A DNA stretch of 64,000 bases from Mucilaginibacter rubeus. Its GTDB lineage: Bacteria > Bacteroidota > Bacteroidia > Sphingobacteriales > Sphingobacteriaceae. Position 1 is the first letter of the stretch; each line of letters opens with the position of its first letter. The stretch lies in assembly GCF_014643835.1 (NCBI RefSeq), contig NZ_BMKD01000002.1, positions 434,001 through 498,000 on the forward strand, written 5' to 3'. Positions 55,461-63,059 of the stretch are shown here, in pieces. Under the pieces are notes generated by a model. That model ran no database searches. It was given only the letters and a program-made list of their open reading frames with translations, and was not told the DNA's origin. The position numbers and the translations under genes were made by a program.

Positions 55461-56399
55461 ATGAGTTACGAAGAACTTTTAACCCAAACAGCCCTTGCCA
55501 ACGAGCAAGTGATTGTAATGACCGCCGAAAACCGCGCGCTGGTACGTAACCTGCCCGGTATATTAGGCAAACGTTTTATTGATACCGGTATTACCGAGCA
55601 AACCATGATTGGTGCGGCGGCGGGCCTTGCCCTGCGTGGTCGTACCCCGGTAGTACACGCGCTTGCCGCTTTTTTAACCATGCGTGCGTTTGAGTTTGTA
55701 CGTACCGATGTTGGCATAGCCAATTTGCCGGTTAAGTTGAGCTCATTCATCCCCGGTTTTTTATCAGATGGTAACGGGCCAACCCACCAGGCTGTTGAAG
55801 ATATCTCGATTATGCGTGGCATCCCTAATGTAACCGTATTTGCCCCGGCTGATGAAGATGACCTGGTAAAAATGCTGCCTCAGATCTGGGAAAGCAAAAG
55901 CCCGGCATACACCCGCATCAACACACGCAAAACCACTTACGTACACGAACCTTTTACCCCAGGCAAAGCCGAAGTGATAGCTGAGGGCAGCGATGTAACT
56001 ATTTTAACCTACGGCTTGTTATTTGAGCAGGCGCTCATCGCTGTTGAAATGCTGAAAAGCGAAGGCCTTTCTGTGGGTTTGATCAACATGCGCAGCCTTA
56101 AACCTGTTGATGAGCAGGCTATATTAAAAGCATCGGCACAAAGCAAACTGGTAGTTACGCTTGAAGACCATTTTTTAACCGGTGGTCTTTACGCCATTGT
56201 AGCCGAAGTTTTATTAAAACACCGTACCACAGCTAACGTACTGCCTATGGCGCTGAACGAAAAATGGTTCAGGCCGGCACTGCTTCCTTCTGTATTGGAG
56301 CATGAAGGTTTTACAGGCAAACAGATTGCCGAAAAAATACTGGGCTACCAAACTACCCACAACCAACCACAAATTTTAACACCTGAATTTTCAGAATAA
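55461..56399 (+). CDS. Transketolase, C-terminal (pyrimidine-binding) subunit
   Basis: A 312-residue second half of transketolase: the conserved Glu in FIDTGITEQTMIGAAAGLA activates TPP, followed by the Asp/Phe block (GNGPTHQAVEDISIMRGIPN) and the C-terminal regulatory fold. It starts 1 bp after the first subunit gene, so the two are made in equal amounts. Substrate specificity is not readable; phosphorylated aldoses are usual. Confidence 0.88.
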   Translation: MSYEELLTQTALANEQVIVMTAENRALVRNLPGILGKRFIDTGITEQTMIGAAAGLALRGRTPVVHALAAFLTMRAFEFVRTDVGIANLPVKLSSFIPGFLSDGNGPTHQAVEDISIMRGIPNVTVFAPADEDDLVKMLPQIWESKSPAYTRINTRKTTYVHEPFTPGKAEVIAEGSDVTILTYGLLFEQALIAVEMLKSEGLSVGLINMRSLKPVDEQAILKASAQSKLVVTLEDHFLTGGLYAIVAEVLLKHRTTANVLPMALNEKWFRPALLPSVLEHEGFTGKQIAEKILGYQTTHNQPQILTPEFSE

Positions 56400-56410
56400 A
56401 AATATTGACC

Positions 56411-57751
56411 ATGGCTAATAAAATAGACCTTAACAACGATTATCCAAACATTACCGAGTCAGATAAATTATACGAACGCGCTTTAAAAGTTCAGAAACCG
56501 GTTACTCAAACCCTCGCTAAAGGCCCGGGTCAATTTACCAAAGGTGTAGCGCCAAAATATCTTGTAAAAGGTAAAGGATCGCATGTATGGGATGTAGACG
56601 GTAACGAATATATTGACCTGAACTCGGCTATCGGCCCTATTTCTTTGGGTTATGCCTACCCTGCTGTTGACGAGGCTATTAGTCAGCAATTGAATGATGG
56701 TATTACCTTTTCATTGATGCACCCACTTGAGGTTGAACTTTCAGAACTGGTACAACAGGTTGTACCTAATGCTGAAGCGGTAAAGATCTCTAAAACAGGA
56801 GCTGATGTTTGTTCGGCAGCTATCCGCGTAGCACGTGCATTTACTGGTCGCGATAAGGTATTTTGCTGTGGTTACCATGGCTGGCACGACTGGTATATTG
56901 GTATCACCAGTCGCAACTCGGGTGTGCCTGAAGCTATCCAGGATTTAACTTACACTTTTGAATATAATGACATTGAATCAGTAAAAGCAGCTTTGGATGA
57001 AACAGTTGCTGCCCTTATACTGGAGCCTTTCATTTTTGAGGCACCGAAACCGGGCTATCTGCAGGAACTGGCAGAAGTTTGCAAAGCTAATGGCACCCTG
57101 CTCATTTTTGACGAAATGTGGACAGGCTTCCGTGTAGCAGTTGGTGGCGCGCAGGAGTATTTCAATGTTAAAGCTGATTTGGCTGTGTTTTCAAAAGCAT
57201 GTGCCAACGGTATGCCAATAGCATTGTTAACAGGCCGTGCCGATGTGATGGAGTTGTTCAACTCTGAAGTATTCAGCTATACAACCTTTGGCGGCGAAGC
57301 TTTATCATTAGCGGCTTGCATCGCTACGATCAATGAGCTTCGCGATAAAAAGGTACCACAATACCTTGACGAACATGGTGCACTTTTAAAAGATGGCTAC
57401 AACAGCCTTGCCATTGAGTTGGGCGTTGATAAATACACCCATTGTGTAGGTTTTAACTGCCGCAGCATGGTAACCTTTACTCCTGATGCAGGTAACGGTC
57501 TGGAAGTAAAAACCTTCATGCAGCAGGAAATGATAAAACGCGGCGTGCTTTGGGCTGGCTTCCACAATATGTGCTACAGCCACACCACCGAGGATATCGA
57601 CTACATCCTTGCTGCTTACCGTGATGTATTGCCATTGCTAAAAGCAGCCATCGAAAGCGGTAACATCAAAGGTCAACTAAAAGGTGAAGTGTTAGAGGCC
57701 GTTTTCCGTAAGGTGAGCAATTACAACATCAAACCTAAAAGTATAGCCTAA
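56411..57751 (+). CDS. GSA-aminomutase-like class III aminotransferase
   Basis: A PLP enzyme of about 446 residues. Lys262 (SKACANGMPIALLTGR) is the PLP lysine and DEMWTGFR the glutamate-1-semialdehyde-aminomutase-like block. True HemL is expected as a housekeeping gene elsewhere; this copy sits in a sugar cluster between transketolase and SDR, so it more likely aminates a keto group or aldehyde of the sugar. ATG 56411 is preferred over TTG 56405. The TFGGEALSLAA block places it among sugar-modifying relatives. Confidence 0.82.
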   Translation: MANKIDLNNDYPNITESDKLYERALKVQKPVTQTLAKGPGQFTKGVAPKYLVKGKGSHVWDVDGNEYIDLNSAIGPISLGYAYPAVDEAISQQLNDGITFSLMHPLEVELSELVQQVVPNAEAVKISKTGADVCSAAIRVARAFTGRDKVFCCGYHGWHDWYIGITSRNSGVPEAIQDLTYTFEYNDIESVKAALDETVAALILEPFIFEAPKPGYLQELAEVCKANGTLLIFDEMWTGFRVAVGGAQEYFNVKADLAVFSKACANGMPIALLTGRADVMELFNSEVFSYTTFGGEALSLAACIATINELRDKKVPQYLDEHGALLKDGYNSLAIELGVDKYTHCVGFNCRSMVTFTPDAGNGLEVKTFMQQEMIKRGVLWAGFHNMCYSHTTEDIDYILAAYRDVLPLLKAAIESGNIKGQLKGEVLEAVFRKVSNYNIKPKSIA

Positions 57752-57754
57752 GTC

Positions 57755-58558
57755 ATGGATCTGTTTTCATTAAAAGGGAAAACTGCAGTTGTAACGGGTG
57801 CTTTAGGGCTCATCGGCCGTAAACATTGCGAAGCCCTTGCAGCAGCAGGTGCAAACGTGATAGTTGCCGACATAAACGCCGAAGCGACCAAGGCATTTGC
57901 CGAACAACTGGGGGGTAACCACCTGGGCCTGGGCGTTGACGTAACCAGTAAGGACTCATTAATTGACGCGCTTAACGTAGCGCTTGATAAATATGATTCG
58001 GTTGATGTACTGGTAAATAATGCCGCCATTAACGATAAGTTCGAGAACCCGGCCATGGCTAAGGAGCTATCTGCGTTTGAAAACTATCCGCTGGAAGCTT
58101 TTCAGCAATCGCTTAATGTAAATGTTACCGGCGTATTCTTATGCTCACAGGTATTTGGTACACACATGGCCTTGCAACGCAGCGGTAGTATCATTAATAT
58201 AGCTTCAACCTATGGCATTGTTGGGCCAGATCAAAGCATTTACCGCGATTCGCGCGGTCAGCAGACTTTTTACAAGTCGGCAGCATACCCGGTTACTAAG
58301 GGGGCTATCATCAATTTCACCCGCTTTTTAGCAGCCTATTGGGGCCATACCGGCGTGAGGGTAAATACCCTTTCTCCGGGCGGCGTTGAAGCCGGGCAAA
58401 CCGAAGATTTCATTGGCAACTATTCAGCAAAAACTTTATTAGGGCGCATGGCCCAAGCGTCAGACTATCAGGGCGCGCTTATATTCCTGGCCAGCGAGGC
58501 ATCGGCTTATATGACCGGCGCTAACCTGGTTGTGGACGGGGGGTGGACAGCTATTTAA
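57755..58558 (+). CDS. Short-chain dehydrogenase (PtmA-like)
   Basis: A 267-residue SDR: NAD(P) motif TGALGLIG (14-21), NNAA block, catalytic Ser in INIAST and Tyr178/Lys182 (YPVTK). The FENYPLEAFQQSLNVNVTGVFLCSQ block resembles PtmA-type enzymes found in flagellin-glycan and nonulosonic-acid loci. It would oxidise or reduce a hydroxyl/keto of the sugar intermediate. Starts 3 bp after the aminotransferase. Confidence 0.82.
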   Translation: MDLFSLKGKTAVVTGALGLIGRKHCEALAAAGANVIVADINAEATKAFAEQLGGNHLGLGVDVTSKDSLIDALNVALDKYDSVDVLVNNAAINDKFENPAMAKELSAFENYPLEAFQQSLNVNVTGVFLCSQVFGTHMALQRSGSIINIASTYGIVGPDQSIYRDSRGQQTFYKSAAYPVTKGAIINFTRFLAAYWGHTGVRVNTLSPGGVEAGQTEDFIGNYSAKTLLGRMAQASDYQGALIFLASEASAYMTGANLVVDGGWTAI

Positions 58559-58573
58559 TTTAAACCAACTATT

Positions 58574-60016
58574 ATGAACGAGATTTTAAAACAAAAAGCG
58601 GCCGGCATTAAATTATTGCTTACCGACAACGATGGGGTTTTAACAGATGCCGGAGTATACTACAATCACGACGGCGAGCTTTTAAAAAAATTCAGCATGC
58701 GCGATGGTATGGGGGTTGAACGCCTTCGCAAATTTGCTGATGTAAATACTGGTATTATTACCGGCGAAAACTCGCCGTCATTAATTAAAAGAGCAGAAAA
58801 ATTACACATCACCGAACTGCATTTAGGTACAAAAGATAAAGTAGCTGCTTTTAAAGAAATTTGCGGCCGCTTAGAGCTGCAACCTACCGAAGTTGCTTTT
58901 ATCGGCGATGATTACAACGACCTGGAAGTGATGAAACTGGCCGGCCTTACCGCGTCTCCTGCCGATGCTTTACCGCACGTTAAAGCACAGGTAGACTTCG
59001 TAAGTTCATTAAATGGTGGCGACGGGTGCTTCCGGGAGTTTGCCGAACTGATTATCGAAGCCAAAAACGAAAAATACTTATCGGGTAAAAGAAATGGCAC
59101 CATCACTTTACAAAACGGCCGGATAATTGGCAAAGGCCAACCAAGCTATATCATTGCCGAAATTGGCATCAACCACAATGGTTCACTTGATATTTGTAAG
59201 AAATTAATTGATGAGGCTGTAGCAGCCAAAGCCGATGCGGTTAAATTTCAAAAACGCACACCTGAAATTTGCGTGCCGCGCGATCAGTGGGAAATTATGC
59301 GTGACACCCCATGGGGCCGCATTACCTATATCGACTACAAACGTAAAACCGAATTTGGCATAGCCGAATATGCAACCATCGACCAATATTGCAAAAAAGT
59401 AGGTATCGACTGGTTTGTATCTGCCTGGGACGCACCATCTGTCGATTTTATGGAACAGTTTGATACCATCCTATACAAACTGGCGTCGGCGTCATTAACC
59501 GACTTTGCCCTGATCCAGCGTATCCTTGAAACCGGCAAACCGTTAATGCTTTCAACCGGTATGTCGACCATGAAAGAGATCGAAACAACTATGGATTATA
59601 TCAATGCCTTTGATGAAAACTATCCACTGTTTATTGCTCATTCAACTTCAGCTTATCCATGCCCTCCGCATGAGCTTAACCTTAAAATGATCCAGACGCT
59701 GGAGAATAAATATCCGGGCATCCCTATCGGCTATTCGGGCCACGAAACAGGTTTGGCAACTACCGTGGGTGCAGTAGCTATGGGCGCAACTTTTGTTGAG
59801 CGCCACTTTACGCTCGACCGTGCCATGTGGGGATCTGACCATGCTGCTTCTGTTGAGCCTCAGGGTTTACAACGTTTAGTGCGCGACATCAGGGATGTTG
59901 AAACGGCAGCTGGTGACGGTGAAAAACGTGTTTACGAATCAGAACTTGCACCAATGAAACGTTTAAGGGTAAACATCAGCGACGAATATAAAGAGAAACC
60001 AAGCGTTAAATCATAA
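58574..60016 (+). CDS. KdsC-like HAD phosphatase fused to NeuB-type ulosonic acid synthase
   Basis: A 480-residue two-domain enzyme. Residues 1-165 form a C0-type HAD phosphatase: nucleophile region TDNDGVLTD (D18, D20), GDDYND (111-116) and the KdsC-like GG-GCFREF tail. Residues about 187-455 form a NeuB TIM barrel: AEIGINHNG (195-203), KFQ (224-226), H356, GYSGHETG (386-393), ERHFTLDR (409-416) and GSDHAAS. NeuB condenses PEP with an aldose to give a 3-deoxy-ulosonic acid; here the phosphatase domain suggests a phosphorylated sugar, as for KDN-9-phosphate synthase/phosphatase of Bacteroides. The C-terminal SAF (antifreeze-like) domain of standard NeuB is missing, and GYSDHT is GYSGHE. Ends overlapping the next start by one base. 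Confidence 0.88.
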   Translation: MNEILKQKAAGIKLLLTDNDGVLTDAGVYYNHDGELLKKFSMRDGMGVERLRKFADVNTGIITGENSPSLIKRAEKLHITELHLGTKDKVAAFKEICGRLELQPTEVAFIGDDYNDLEVMKLAGLTASPADALPHVKAQVDFVSSLNGGDGCFREFAELIIEAKNEKYLSGKRNGTITLQNGRIIGKGQPSYIIAEIGINHNGSLDICKKLIDEAVAAKADAVKFQKRTPEICVPRDQWEIMRDTPWGRITYIDYKRKTEFGIAEYATIDQYCKKVGIDWFVSAWDAPSVDFMEQFDTILYKLASASLTDFALIQRILETGKPLMLSTGMSTMKEIETTMDYINAFDENYPLFIAHSTSAYPCPPHELNLKMIQTLENKYPGIPIGYSGHETGLATTVGAVAMGATFVERHFTLDRAMWGSDHAASVEPQGLQRLVRDIRDVETAAGDGEKRVYESELAPMKRLRVNISDEYKEKPSVKS

Positions 60017-60975
60017 TGTCTCCGGAAAAACTAGCCACCATAATTACATCTATTATCCTTTTTTGCTGGATAGGATTCATCATTGCCTGGGAACGAATAT
60101 CGCCTTACAGAAAAGGCTTGAAATTTTTCAGGGAGGGGTTTTGGATTGATTTAGTGTGGTATACACTGATACAAAGTTATTTTTTAAAAATCCTCATTTT
60201 CGATTATATCATTAAGCCTTTAGAGGCGCATTTTGATCTGTCGCATATGCATTTAATAAGTAACTGGCCTGTAGCATTACAAGTTTTGTTTTTCCTGCTT
60301 ACGCATGACCTTTATATTTATTTGTTTCACCGCTTTCAGCACTCCAATAAATTTTTCTGGCGTATTCATGAGGCGCACCACTCGGGCAAGGAGGTTGACT
60401 TTTTAGCCGGTTCGCGTTCGCATATCATGGAGATCATCATTAATCAAACCATTGAGTTTGCACCTATCATTTTGTTAGGTGCCAACCCAATAGTTATACC
60501 GATAAAAGCTATGTTAGATGCCATGTTTGGCATGTTTATACACGGCAATATTAAGGTAAACATGGGCAAGCTTAAGTACATCATTAACTCGCCCCAATTG
60601 CATTTATGGCACCATGCCAATTACCAGGAAGTTTTTCACGCCAACTTCGCAACGAAGTTTTCATTTTGGGATTACCTTTTCGGTACCGTTTATGACCCGG
60701 GCCACACGCCTGGCAACAAGCCCGAAAACTGGGGCCTCTATTATGATTACCCCAAAGATTACTTTTTGCAGCATGCATTCAGCGTAAAACGCTTCGACGA
60801 AAAAACGCTGCTCAAATACCGCTGGTTTAACTGGTATTATCACCTGCGGCCACGGTTTATGAATTGGATGAAAACTTTACTTCCTGTTAAAATAAACAAT
60901 GCACCTAAATTGGAGATTGAGCAGCAACCCGTTACCTTAGTATCCGAACAAGAAAACGTACTACAACAAAACTAA
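60016..60975 (+). CDS. Sterol-desaturase/fatty-acid-hydroxylase family protein
   Basis: A 319-residue membrane di-iron enzyme. The His clusters are H97-x7-H105-x3-H109, H118-x2-H121-H122 and H196-x2-H199-H200 with H208, the full set for iron binding. Three to four membrane helices surround them. It hydroxylates or desaturates an aliphatic chain using oxygen. The start ATG overlaps the stop of the preceding gene (TAATG), so it is translationally coupled to the ulosonic-acid synthase, which suggests that the sugar becomes part of a hydroxylated lipid. Confidence 0.88.
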   Translation: MSPEKLATIITSIILFCWIGFIIAWERISPYRKGLKFFREGFWIDLVWYTLIQSYFLKILIFDYIIKPLEAHFDLSHMHLISNWPVALQVLFFLLTHDLYIYLFHRFQHSNKFFWRIHEAHHSGKEVDFLAGSRSHIMEIIINQTIEFAPIILLGANPIVIPIKAMLDAMFGMFIHGNIKVNMGKLKYIINSPQLHLWHHANYQEVFHANFATKFSFWDYLFGTVYDPGHTPGNKPENWGLYYDYPKDYFLQHAFSVKRFDEKTLLKYRWFNWYYHLRPRFMNWMKTLLPVKINNAPKLEIEQQPVTLVSEQENVLQQN

Positions 60976-60982
60976 AAACATA

Positions 60983-61360
60983 TTGGCCTGGCTATATATT
61001 TTAATCGCAGCCGCATTTGAAGCGGCCTGGACATTCTCGCTAAAATTCATGAAATTCAGCGATTTGAAGGCACTTCGTCTTAATTCTGTTTTAAGCCTGC
61101 AACATGGCCTGCCAGTATGGTTACCTTTTGTTGGCTATATTGTTTTTGGCATCGGCAATATCTACTTTTTTTCGCTGGCAATAAAACTGGTGCCAACAGC
61201 CGTAGCATATGCTGTTTGGACAGCGGTAACCCTCATCCTGATTAAATTAGTAGAAGTTTCGTTTTTAAATCAGCGCCTCTCCTACGTGGAAATATTTTTC
61301 ATGCTACTGATCATGACAGGTGTTTTAGGTTTGAAATTTTATGGACCGGAAATAAAGTAA
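60983..61360 (+). CDS. SMR/EamA-type small membrane transporter (ArnE/ArnF-like)
   Basis: A 125-residue four-helix protein. The start AWLYILIAAAFEAAW with Glu13 is typical of SMR proteins; translation starts at TTG 60983. It is longer than EmrE/SugE (about 105) because of an insert of about 20 residues between helices 1 and 2. In polysaccharide clusters such proteins (ArnE/ArnF-like) flip lipid-linked sugars. Seven bp from the hydroxylase gene. Drug export is the alternative. Confidence 0.75.
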   Translation: MAWLYILIAAAFEAAWTFSLKFMKFSDLKALRLNSVLSLQHGLPVWLPFVGYIVFGIGNIYFFSLAIKLVPTAVAYAVWTAVTLILIKLVEVSFLNQRLSYVEIFFMLLIMTGVLGLKFYGPEIK

Positions 61361-61370
61361 GCCTGGCGAG

Positions 61371-62288
61371 TTATTTACCCAACGCCTCCTTTTTTAGTTT
61401 TGCCTTCAAAGTATCAAACCGTACCCAATAAAGGCAACAATCCTTTTCACTGGTGCCTTTGGTATAAATCAGGTATTTACCATCAGGAGTAACATATTCA
61501 CCCCAGCGGTGGGCATCACCATCATTAATCAGCGGACCAAGGTTTAACGGTGCTGTCCAGCTATGATCGGGCTTACGAAAAGTGATCCCGAGCTCACATT
61601 CGTAATCTGGCTTTTCCTTATAGCTGATGATCATGTATGACTCATCGGACGCTACATAGAAATCGCCGTCGAATGCCGGTGTATTGATAACCGGTCCTAA
61701 GCTTTTAATAACTGTATCTGTTTTGGAGATGGTAAGCGTGCAGAAATCGTAAGTACTATAGTCCCTTACGTTGCCCTTATCACCGTTACTACCTACATAA
61801 AAAGTTCCGCTGTTGGTCGGCATAAAATTGTAAAGGCCATAACCCTTTTTCAGAAATACATATGGATCTGTCCAACCATCTTTGTTGCGATGTGATATCC
61901 AAACATATGAATGTTTACCATCGCCTTTGCCTGCAAAGTACATGCTCCTGCCATCAACAGAAAAAGTTGGTGTGCTATAATCATAGTTAAGTACAAAAGG
62001 GCCTTGCCATCTGTTATCATCATATTTAAAATAACGGATCTTATTACCTTTTGCATTAAACCAGTGTATGGAGTTGCCGTAATAGAACTCCTTGCCATTT
62101 GCAGAAAAGGCCGACCGCCCCATGGCTATGCCACTATCGGGCACCAACATGTGTTGCGCAAAAACACGCGGTGTATCATCAGGGCGCTGCTGTCCAAGAT
62201 AAGCGTCCTTGCTATTGAAAAAATTGCTTTGAGCGCTTACACAGCTATAAAAGCAGCACAACACAAGCAGGAAAATTAAAATTCTCAT
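61371..62288 (-). CDS. PD40/TolB-like beta-propeller protein
   Basis: A 305-residue secreted protein (signal peptide ends CVSAQ) made of PD40-type repeats: FSVDGRSMYFAGKGDG, SDESYMIISYKE and VTPDGKYLIYTKG. Function unknown; propellers bind sugars or proteins. It converges on the sugar cluster, 10 bp from its last stop, with no hairpin between. Confidence 0.8.
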   Translation of the reverse strand: MRILIFLLVLCCFYSCVSAQSNFFNSKDAYLGQQRPDDTPRVFAQHMLVPDSGIAMGRSAFSANGKEFYYGNSIHWFNAKGNKIRYFKYDDNRWQGPFVLNYDYSTPTFSVDGRSMYFAGKGDGKHSYVWISHRNKDGWTDPYVFLKKGYGLYNFMPTNSGTFYVGSNGDKGNVRDYSTYDFCTLTISKTDTVIKSLGPVINTPAFDGDFYVASDESYMIISYKEKPDYECELGITFRKPDHSWTAPLNLGPLINDGDAHRWGEYVTPDGKYLIYTKGTSEKDCCLYWVRFDTLKAKLKKEALGK

Positions 62289-62333
62289 GGTAAAATGGTT
62301 ATGTTTATTTTATTGGATTTACTATCTGCAAAA

Positions 62334-62341
62334 CAAAGTTA
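62334..62341 (-). promoter_or_regulatory. -7 box for the PD40 gene
   Basis: On the minus strand TAACTTTG matches TAnnTTTG and lies 45 bp before the ATG at 62288. The nearest TTTG (62359-62356 on the minus strand) is 14 bp away, a bit short. Confidence 0.4.
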
Positions 62342-62471
62342 GCGGTGGTTAATTACAAACACCGGTTCAAACCCATTCAAGTTTGTTTCAATTAAAATCA
62401 AGTTGTTTTGCCCGTACCATATTCCTCCAGATTGCTCTCTTAAATTAGTGTAAATCAAAATAAAAGCACTT

Positions 62472-62900
62472 ATGAAAAAGGCCATTTTATTAATCATCAC
62501 CGCCGCCCTGCTTGGTACCGGTGCCGTGGTAAAAGCAACCGGCAGTTTAGAAGTACCAGTCGCTGTAAAGCAAAGCCTCGCCAAAAAATATCCAAATGCC
62601 ACAAAAGTTACCTGGGAAAAAGAAAAAGGAAATTATGAAGCCAATTGGGGAGGCAAATCGGGCGAGGATACTTCGGTAACTTTTACCCCCAAAGGCGAAT
62701 TTGTAGAAGAGGGGGATGCCATACCGGTTAACCAACTACCTCCTGCTGTTTTTGAATATGTTAAAACTAATTATAAAGGCACAAAAATTAAAGAAGCCGG
62801 GCGTGTAACCAATGCGGCGGGCAAAAAGATGTTTGAGGCAGAAATAAAAGGGAAAGATCTGTTATTTGACCAAAAAGGAAAGTTCATTAAAATTGATTGA
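62472..62900 (+). CDS. PepSY-like (DUF2874) secreted protein
   Basis: A 142-residue protein with a signal peptide (ends near VVKA) and PepSY-like repeats: VKQSLAKKYPNATKVTWEKEKGNYEANW and a second VKTNYKGTKIKEAGRVTNAAGKKMFEAEIKG, both of the BLIP/putative beta-lactamase-inhibitor-like PepSY form common in Bacteroidota. Function unknown; perhaps a protease inhibitor. Confidence 0.85.
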   Translation: MKKAILLIITAALLGTGAVVKATGSLEVPVAVKQSLAKKYPNATKVTWEKEKGNYEANWGGKSGEDTSVTFTPKGEFVEEGDAIPVNQLPPAVFEYVKTNYKGTKIKEAGRVTNAAGKKMFEAEIKGKDLLFDQKGKFIKID

Positions 62901-62990
62901 ATATAGCCGTCACAATCCTGTTAATCTTAAAATAATACTATCTTTTGTAACAATTCAAATTTAATTTGTACGTTTAAAACAATTGAAAAG

Positions 62991-63018
62991 CATATTCCGG
63001 GCACACGCCCGAAATATG
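62991..63018. other. Hairpin upstream of the DUF5686 gene
   Basis: CATATTCCGGGC (62991-63002), ACAC loop, GCCCGAAATATG (63007-63018): a 12-bp stem with one mismatch. No T tract, so more likely a regulatory or processing hairpin than a terminator. Confidence 0.45.
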
Positions 63019-63059
63019 AATAAAACTGAACACTTTTTGTACCCTTAATCTACCACAAT

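Noticed and set aside
54593-56399. Transketolase pair as 1-deoxyxylulose-5-phosphate synthase or pyruvate dehydrogenase E1
   Set aside because: The order of TPP motifs, the KGHD and ITEQ blocks and the subunit sizes fit split transketolase better; DXS is a longer single chain and E1 subunits have other motifs.
56411-57751. Housekeeping HemL
   Set aside because: It resembles GSA aminomutase but sits between sugar genes. HemL is expected elsewhere, and the DEMWTGFR and SKAC blocks differ from typical HemL (DEVMTGFR, GKIIGGG).
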